Source: Burkholderiales bacterium
GTDB lineage: Bacteria > Pseudomonadota > Gammaproteobacteria > Burkholderiales > JAEUOS01
Assembly: GCA_947456845.1 (NCBI GenBank)
Contig: CANGUJ010000122.1
Span: 1-9,468 of the forward strand
DNA length: 9,468 bases
Reading direction: 5' to 3'
Below, piece by piece: positions 5,444-9,468 of this stretch. Numbering within the stretch: position 1 is the stretch's first letter; every line of letters begins with the position of its first letter. The notes under the pieces were generated by a model, which saw only the letters and a list, made by a program, of their open reading frames with translations, was not told where the DNA came from and made no database searches. The translations under genes were made by a program, and so were the position numbers.

Positions 5444-6625
5444 TTACTTGCGGCGCCGGTAGATGAGCTGCACCACCGCCATCGCCGCCGCCGGCACGGC
5501 GAAGAGCACGAAGGGCATCCGGTAGCTGCCGAAGGCGTCGTGCAGGATGGAAAAGGTGGGCGGATAGAACACCACGCCGAAGAACATCACGAACGTAGTG
5601 CCTCCTGAGACCACGCCCGCCATGCCGGCCGGGGCCAGGCGGGCGGTTTCGGAAATGAGCACGCCGTTCCAGCCCACCGCGGTGATGCCGAACACCAGGC
5701 AGACGGCCAGCACGCCCCAGACCGGCCAGGCCGGCCCGAAGGACGCAATGGCCACCGCGGTGGCCGCCATCGCCAGACCGAGCAGGCCCAGCACCGAGCC
5801 CGGCGCGCGCGAACGGTCCGCCACCCAGCCCCAGAAAATGCGCCCGGCGATGCCGCCGAAGTTGGCCATCGACAGGGCCAGGCCCGCCGCCACCAGGGTG
5901 TAGGCGAAATCGTCGATCAGGTAGGCGACGATATAGGTGAAAAAGGAAATCTGCAGGCCGGCATAGGCCAGCGCGGTGAAGACGATGCGCACCAGCGCCG
6001 GGTCGACGAAGATCAGGCGGAACGGCTGCGCCAGGGTGCGCGGCGCGATGCGGCGCGCCGGGTCGCGGTCGGCATCGAGTTCCTTGCGCGACAGCTGGGC
6101 GATCACGGCCATGGCCACGCATGTCGCCGCCACCACCAGCGCCGCGGCCCGCCAGCCGAGGGCGAGGATGATCGGCGGCAGGATCAGCCCCGCCAGCGCC
6201 GCGCCCACCGGGACGCCGGTCTGCTTGATCGAGAACATCAGCGCCATCATGTGCGGCGGGGTGGTGCGCGCCAGCACGTGCGACGAGGCCGGCGTGATCG
6301 GCCCGTAGCCCACCCCCAGCACCAGGGCCACCCAGGGCATCCAGGCCAGCGGCACCGCCGTCAGCAGCAGCATGGAAAGCGCGCAGAACAGCAGGCACAC
6401 CTGCGAGACGCGGATCGAGCCGAAGCGCAGCACCAGCCCGCCGGCGGTGAGCGCGCTGAAGGCGGCGCCGATGTAGCTTGCGCCCACGAAGTAGCCGACC
6501 TGCGAGGGCTCGAAGCCGAGATCCCTGGCGGCATCCGGCGTGAGCACCGGCACCGTCAGGAGGGCGAACGACACCAGGGCCTGGATGCCGGTGGTGACTG
6601 CGAGGGTAAGGTAGGCGGAGGGCAA
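5444..6625 (-). CDS. Major facilitator superfamily transporter
   Basis: A 393-aa inner-membrane transporter with about 12 hydrophobic segments arranged as two six-helix halves, split by a charged cytoplasmic loop around 179-203 (SRKELDADRDPARRIAP). Family marks include the loop 2-3 remnant GGLVLRFGSIR (62-72), SIKQTGVPVGAALAGLILPP (132-151) in the TM4-5 region, and the second-half loop WGWVADRSRAP (265-275). It is upstream of and on the same strand as the TarD-like dehydratase, 47 bp apart, which suggests it imports that enzyme's substrate (a hydroxy-dicarboxylate such as tartrate; inference). The best start visible is TTG 6625, giving MPSAYLTLAVTTG, but no Shine-Dalgarno precedes it. The frame remains open upstream through a Pro/Arg-rich stretch, so the true N-terminus may be slightly longer. 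Divergent from the dehydrogenase gene across about 110 bp. Confidence 0.88.
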   Translation of the reverse strand: MPSAYLTLAVTTGIQALVSFALLTVPVLTPDAARDLGFEPSQVGYFVGASYIGAAFSALTAGGLVLRFGSIRVSQVCLLFCALSMLLLTAVPLAWMPWVALVLGVGYGPITPASSHVLARTTPPHMMALMFSIKQTGVPVGAALAGLILPPIILALGWRAAALVVAATCVAMAVIAQLSRKELDADRDPARRIAPRTLAQPFRLIFVDPALVRIVFTALAYAGLQISFFTYIVAYLIDDFAYTLVAAGLALSMANFGGIAGRIFWGWVADRSRAPGSVLGLLGLAMAATAVAIASFGPAWPVWGVLAVCLVFGITAVGWNGVLISETARLAPAGMAGVVSGGTTFVMFFGVVFYPPTFSILHDAFGSYRMPFVLFAVPAAAMAVVQLIYRRRK

Positions 6626-6738
6626 GGCGCGCGGGCGGGGAACGGGAGAGGCGGCCGCAAACGGCGCCCTTGAACGCCTGCCGCCTGACTGAAGTGCGCG
6701 CGGCCGGTGATGAGAACGCGCATGCTATTTTACCGCCC

Positions 6739-7515
6739 GTGCCCCTCAGACTCTTCATCACCGGCGCCTCGGGCGGCCTGGGCGCGGCGCTCGCCCGCGC
6801 GTATGCCGCCCCCGGCAACGTGGTCGCCCTCGCGGCACGCCGCCGGCACGAACTCGCCGCGGTGGCGGCCACCCTGCCGGGCACGGTCGTCACCTACCCG
6901 GTCGATGTCACCGATCCTGCCGCGCTGGCCGCGGCGGCGGCAGACTTCATGGCGCGTTTCGGCGCGCCCGACATCGTCATCGCCAATGCCGGCATTTCCG
7001 CCGGCACGCTGACCACGCATGCGGAAGACCTGGCCGCGTTCGAGCAGATCCTGCGCGTCAATGTCGTGGGCCTCGCCGCGACCTTCACGCCCTTCGCGGC
7101 GGCGATGTGCGCGCGCGGCGCCGGCAGCCTGGTGGGCATCGCGAGCGTCGCCGGCATTCGCGGCCTGCCGGGCTCCGGGGGCTACTGTGCCTCCAAGGCG
7201 GCCGCCATCGCCTACCTTGAGTCCCTGCGCGGCGAGATGCGTCCGCATGGGGTCAGGGTGATCAGCATCCTGCCCGGCTACATACGCACCGACCTGACGG
7301 CCCGGAATCCGTATCGCATGCCTTTCCTGCTGGAGCCCGATGACGCGGCGCGGCGCATCCGCCGCGTGGTCGACGCCGGCCGGGGTTATGCGGTGGTGCC
7401 CTGGCAGATGGGCCTGGTCGCGCGGTTGTTGCGCTTTCTCCCCAATGCGCTGTTCGACCGCGCCATCGCGGGCAAGGCGCGCAAGCCGCGCGCGGGTGGC
7501 GGGCAGCAAACGTGA
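6739..7515 (+). CDS. Short-chain dehydrogenase/reductase (SDR), NAD(P)-dependent
   Basis: A 258-aa classical SDR oxidoreductase with a Rossmann fold. Seen are the cofactor glycine motif TGASGGLG (8-15), AARRR (32-36, basic residues suggesting NADP(H) preference), DVTD (56-59), NAG (83-85), and a complete catalytic tetrad: N108, S136 (GIASVAG), Y149 and K153 (YCASK), followed by LPGYIRTDL (178-186). Length is normal for classical SDRs. The C-terminus is basic and Gly-rich (KARKPRAGGGQQT), near the length where peripheral SDRs end. I choose GTG 6739 because it places the glycine motif at the usual distance from the N-terminus. A longer frame from TTG 6670 would add 23 unlikely residues. No clear Shine-Dalgarno is present, and TATTTT at 6726-6731 lies so close that the mRNA might be nearly leaderless. 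Divergent from the MFS gene; the substrate is not predictable. Confidence 0.88.
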   Translation: MPLRLFITGASGGLGAALARAYAAPGNVVALAARRRHELAAVAATLPGTVVTYPVDVTDPAALAAAAADFMARFGAPDIVIANAGISAGTLTTHAEDLAAFEQILRVNVVGLAATFTPFAAAMCARGAGSLVGIASVAGIRGLPGSGGYCASKAAAIAYLESLRGEMRPHGVRVISILPGYIRTDLTARNPYRMPFLLEPDDAARRIRRVVDAGRGYAVVPWQMGLVARLLRFLPNALFDRAIAGKARKPRAGGGQQT

Positions 7516-7525
7516 GCCGCGGGCT

Positions 7526-7846
7526 TCAGCGCAGGCGGCCGACGTACTTCGGCCCGGATGCGGTGTCCTCCGGCGACGAGGGGCGGTCCGCGTCCAACGG
7601 CGCCTGTCCAGGCGCGCTGGGAGCGGCAAGGTCATCAGCCATCAAGCCGACCTTTTGGCGCAGTTTCAGCGTCAACAGCATGAGCTCCATGTTCTCGTCG
7701 CGCTCGGCATATTCTTCCGCGATGTCGAGCAGTCCCTTGGCGTATCCGCGCTCGGCGACGAACCGGGCCACCTCGACGCGGTTGCCGGTGATCTTTCGCA
7801 GTCCGAAGGCAAATCTCGAAAGCAGGATCAGGTCCTCGTTTGTCAT
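7526..7846 (-). CDS. Small uncharacterised helical protein
   Basis: A 106-aa protein I do not recognise. The first two thirds (about 2-68) look like amphipathic helices: MTNEDLILLSRFAFGLRK, then VEVARFVAERGYAKGLLDIA and NMELMLLTLKLRQKVG. Residues 72-106 are Pro/Ser/Asp-rich and probably disordered, ending KYVGRLR. There is no signal peptide, membrane segment or cysteine motif, so it is probably cytoplasmic. The start ATG 7846 is well supported by GGAGG nine bases upstream; an in-frame ATG 30 bases earlier would add MRYRCGRKFC and break that spacing. It converges on the dehydrogenase gene with a 10-bp gap and no visible terminator, and diverges from the BtuF-fold gene. Clean start signal and codon pattern argue that it is a real gene, perhaps lineage-restricted. 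Confidence 0.75.
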   Translation of the reverse strand: MTNEDLILLSRFAFGLRKITGNRVEVARFVAERGYAKGLLDIAEEYAERDENMELMLLTLKLRQKVGLMADDLAAPSAPGQAPLDADRPSSPEDTASGPKYVGRLR

Positions 7847-7855
7847 GCAGAATTT

Positions 7856-7860
7856 CCTCC
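7856..7860 (-). promoter_or_regulatory. Ribosome binding site of the small helical protein gene
   Basis: The minus strand reads GGAGG, 9 nt before ATG 7846. This is the strongest Shine-Dalgarno in the window and supports both the gene and its start. Confidence 0.7.
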
Positions 7861-7873
7861 CACATCGATACCG

Positions 7874-7884
7874 CACCGGTGCGC
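7874..7884. repeat. CACCGGTGCGC motif, copy 1
   Basis: An 11-bp motif with the palindromic core CACCGGTG (7874-7881), 27 bp upstream of the small gene's start at 7846. An identical copy lies at 8033-8043 by the divergent gene. A possible operator; function unproven. Confidence 0.4.
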
Positions 7885-7929
7885 TCGCAATGCGTCATGT
7901 ATGCGTCGCCGCGGGTGCGACTGCCGACT

Positions 7930-7958
7930 CTGACTACGGTGGAGGGCCATGTTATAGC
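7930..7958 (+). promoter_or_regulatory. Weak candidate sigma-70 promoter for the BtuF-fold gene
   Basis: CTGACT (7930-7935) and TATAGC (7953-7958) are separated by 17 bp, each matching the consensus at four of six positions. It would give a leader of roughly 110 nt. Moderate similarity only; other positions in this spacer could serve. Confidence 0.22.
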
Positions 7959-8032
7959 GCAAGCGCATGCGTGCGTCGATATCGCGGCGGCTGGAAATTT
8001 GTCAATTTTTCTGGGTGCGCTGGCGTTTCGCA

Positions 8033-8043
8033 CACCGGTGCGC
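8033..8043. repeat. CACCGGTGCGC motif, copy 2
   Basis: Second copy of the 11-bp motif, with palindromic core at 8033-8040, 28 bp upstream of the BtuF-fold start at 8072. Its placement mirrors that of copy 1 relative to the opposite gene. Confidence 0.4.
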
Positions 8044-8071
8044 GGATGCGCTGCGTCGCAGATCGGTCGGG

Positions 8072-8881
8072 ATGACGGGCGCGCCTCTTCCCTATGTCGA
8101 CGCCGCCGGCATCGTTCACGACCGCGCGCGGGCCGATGCGCGCATCGCCTGCCTGGTGCCCTCGATCACGGAACTGGTCTGGGCCCTCGGGCTGGGACTG
8201 CAACTGGTGGCGCGCACCGGCTTCTGCATCCATCCGCGCCCCCAACTGGATGCCGTACCCAAGGTGGGCGGCACCAAGGATGTGAACCTGCGGCGCTTGC
8301 GTGAACTGGCGCCCACCCACCTGATCGTCAACATCGACGAGAACGAGAAGCCGCTGGTCGAGGCTGCGGCACGTTTTGTCCCGCATGTCATCGTCACCCA
8401 CCCGAAGTCGCCGGAGGACAACGCCGGCCTGTATCGCCTGCTGGGCGGCATTTTCGCGCGCCAGGCGCAGGCCGAGACCCTGTGCGCCGCGCTGGACGAG
8501 GCCATGGCGTCGGCGCGCCTGGCCTGCGCCGCCTTGCCGCGCGAACGCGTGCTCTACCTCATCTGGAAGGACCCCTGGATGAGCGTTTCACGCGATACCT
8601 ACATCTCGCGCACCCTCGCTGCGGTGGGCTGGGATACCGTGCCCGCCGAGTGCGCCCAACGCTATCCGGTGGTCGATCTCGCGCGCGTGGCGGCGGGCGC
8701 GGACCGGGTCCTGCTTTCCACCGAGCCGTTCAGCTTCGGCCCGGCCCATGTGGCGCAGTTGCAGGCCCTCGCAGCCGGCCGGCCGGTCACGCTCATCGAC
8801 GGGGAAATGACCTCCTGGTACGGGCCGCGCGCGATCGAGGGTTTCCGTTATCTCGCGAAATTGCGACCTTCGTTGGTCTGA
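8072..8881 (+). CDS. BtuF/helical-backbone metal-receptor-fold protein, no signal peptide
   Basis: A 269-aa protein of the class III substrate-binding fold (Peripla_BP_2; BtuF, FhuD and relatives), which binds cobalamin, siderophores or heme for ABC importers. Evidence: the first-lobe strand-helix IACLVPSITELVWALGLG (25-42), RTGFCIHP (48-55), VPKVGGTKDVNLRRLRELAP (62-81), then a long connecting helix (about 117-152), and second-lobe LYLIWKDPWMSVSRDTYIS (161-179) and LLSTEPFSFGP (214-224). Length suits the family without a leader. The N-terminus MTGAPLPYVDAAGIVHDRAR is polar, with no lipobox or signal peptide; extending to the upstream frame opening at 7967 adds an Arg/Trp-rich stretch that is not a leader either. 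It may therefore act in the cytoplasm. The start at ATG 8072 has only a weak GGTCGGG before it. No permease or ATPase gene is adjacent. Ligand unknown; cobalamin is suggested by family only. Confidence 0.82.
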   Translation: MTGAPLPYVDAAGIVHDRARADARIACLVPSITELVWALGLGLQLVARTGFCIHPRPQLDAVPKVGGTKDVNLRRLRELAPTHLIVNIDENEKPLVEAAARFVPHVIVTHPKSPEDNAGLYRLLGGIFARQAQAETLCAALDEAMASARLACAALPRERVLYLIWKDPWMSVSRDTYISRTLAAVGWDTVPAECAQRYPVVDLARVAAGADRVLLSTEPFSFGPAHVAQLQALAAGRPVTLIDGEMTSWYGPRAIEGFRYLAKLRPSLV

Positions 8882-8901
8882 ACCGAACATGCAAGGCGTC
8901 T

Positions 8902-8927
8902 CCGGCCGGTCGTGCCAACCGGGCCGG
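8902..8927 (+). terminator. G+C-rich hairpin after the BtuF-fold gene
   Basis: CCGGCCGGT (8902-8910) pairs with ACCGGGCCGG (8918-8927), with one bulged G and a 7-nt loop. It sits about 20 bp after the stop at 8881, as a terminator would, but no T-run follows. It could instead protect the transcript 3' end or be factor-assisted. Confidence 0.35.
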
Positions 8928-8939
8928 CGGGTTCGGCGT

Positions 8940-8945
8940 TATGAT
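8940..8945 (+). promoter_or_regulatory. Possible -10 element for the DUF4124 gene
   Basis: TATGAT matches TATAAT at five of six positions and lies 28 bp before ATG 8974. That would start transcription downstream of the in-frame ATGs at 8941/8944 and favours 8974 as the start. No good -35 is visible. Confidence 0.3.
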
Positions 8946-8973
8946 GGATACACAAGTCTGCGTGGGGGGTGCC

Positions 8974-9468
8974 ATGGTCCGCCATCGAGCCGCACTGATC
9001 CTGCTTTTCCTGCTGTCGGGCGCCGCGCTGCCCGTAGCCGCCGGCACCGTCTACAAGTGGACCGACGGGCGCGGCGTGGTGAATTACTCCACGGCGCCGC
9101 CGCCCGAGGCGCAGCGGTTGGTGGTGGTCGACACCCGGCCCGCGGTGGCCACGGCCGGGGGTGTCAACGACGAGGAGGCACGCGCCTGGCGCGAGCAGCG
9201 CGCCCTCGCACTGGCGCGCGACAAGCGCGAACTCGAAGCCATGCGGCAACGGCGCGAAGCCGATCAGGCGCGCCAGGAGCAGTACCGCCATCAACTGGCG
9301 CTTGCGGGTCAGGCCGCCGGCAACGAGGAAGAACGCCGCCGCCTGGCGCGCGAGCAATGCCTGCGCGAGCGGCGCGTGGATTGCGATGCGCTGTCCCTGC
9401 AGGCCTACAACCCGTACTATCCCTACTACGCTCCGCAGATCGTCGCCCGCGCGCCTCGCCAGACCATA
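8974..9468 (+). CDS. DUF4124 domain-containing secreted protein (3' end outside window)
   Basis: 165 codons are visible and the frame is still open at the window edge. A signal peptide is clear: MVRHR, hydrophobic ALILLFLLSGAALPVA (7-22), and probable cleavage after AA at 22-23. The short DUF4124 motif follows at once, VYKWTDGRGVVNYSTAPPP (26-44), a beta-rich envelope module common in beta/gammaproteobacteria whose function is unknown. Residues 67-135 are Arg/Glu/Gln-rich and should form a long charged helix or coiled coil, with two Cys (129 and 137) near its end, then a Tyr/Pro-rich stretch YNPYYPYYAP (145-154). It is probably periplasmic. ATGs at 8941 and 8944 are in frame, but the signal peptide and the -10-like TATGAT favour 8974. 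Its role is unknown; the link to the upstream BtuF-fold gene may be only proximity. Confidence 0.83.
   Translation, partial: MVRHRAALILLFLLSGAALPVAAGTVYKWTDGRGVVNYSTAPPPEAQRLVVVDTRPAVATAGGVNDEEARAWREQRALALARDKRELEAMRQRREADQARQEQYRHQLALAGQAAGNEEERRRLAREQCLRERRVDCDALSLQAYNPYYPYYAPQIVARAPRQTI

Noticed and set aside
5397..6893. N-terminal extension of the TarD-like frame by 499 codons
   Set aside because: It overlaps the MFS gene in another frame, reads as Arg/Gly/Ala-rich nonsense, and the family N-terminus begins at TTG 5396 with its own ribosome binding site.
7847..8071. Cobalamin riboswitch upstream of the BtuF-fold gene
   Set aside because: I could not find a B12-box-like core or the expected multi-stem layout in this 225-bp spacer.
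1..9468. CRISPR array, tRNA, rRNA, prophage or defence island
   Set aside because: No regularly spaced repeats, tRNA-like cloverleaf with CCA/T-loop sequence, rRNA signature, integrase, or defence gene other than the toxin-antitoxin pair was seen.

Overview
This is a G+C-rich bacterial chromosomal window that looks betaproteobacterial, most like the Rhodocyclales (Azoarcus/Thauera/Aromatoleum type). The reasons are a LivF-type ABC ATPase next to a phenylacetate-CoA-ligase-like protein, a PEP-CTERM exported protein, a TarD-like enolase-superfamily dehydratase, a DUF4124 envelope protein, and codons rich in G/C at third positions. The organism is inferred from gene content and style only.

Layout. 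(1) 1-2184, plus strand: the end of a possible upstream gene, a LivF-type ATPase, a small hairpin region, then a PaaK-like adenylate-forming protein. This looks like the tail of an uptake-plus-CoA-activation cluster for an aromatic or other carboxylic acid. (2) 2286-4211: an accessory islet that is visibly more A+T-rich in parts. It holds a vapBC-type toxin-antitoxin pair (minus strand) with a candidate operator, a PEP-CTERM secreted protein (minus strand), and a broken IS481-family transposase remnant (plus strand). (3) 4233-6625, minus strand: an MFS transporter followed by a D-tartrate-dehydratase-like enzyme, a likely uptake/catabolism pair; both appear to use TTG starts. (4) 6739-7515, plus strand: a short-chain dehydrogenase divergent from the MFS gene. 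(5) 7526-7846, minus strand: a small uncharacterised protein convergent with the dehydrogenase. (6) 8072-8881, plus strand: a BtuF-fold metal/cobalamin-binding-type protein with no visible signal peptide. It is divergent from the small gene across a 225-bp spacer that carries two copies of an 11-bp motif with a palindromic core. (7) 8974-end: a DUF4124 secreted coiled-coil protein cut by the window edge.

How the genes may work together. The ATPase and PaaK-like gene probably belong to one substrate-import/activation route. The MFS and TarD-like genes would import a hydroxy-dicarboxylate and dehydrate it; for D-tartrate the product is oxaloacetate. The toxin-antitoxin/IS material between these two metabolic blocks looks like a small insertion hotspot. 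I see no phage, CRISPR array, rRNA or tRNA gene, and no convincing wholly new system. The most interesting leads are the degenerate adenylation motifs of the PaaK-like protein, the unexported BtuF-fold protein with its paired motifs, and the repeated half-sites upstream of the toxin-antitoxin pair.
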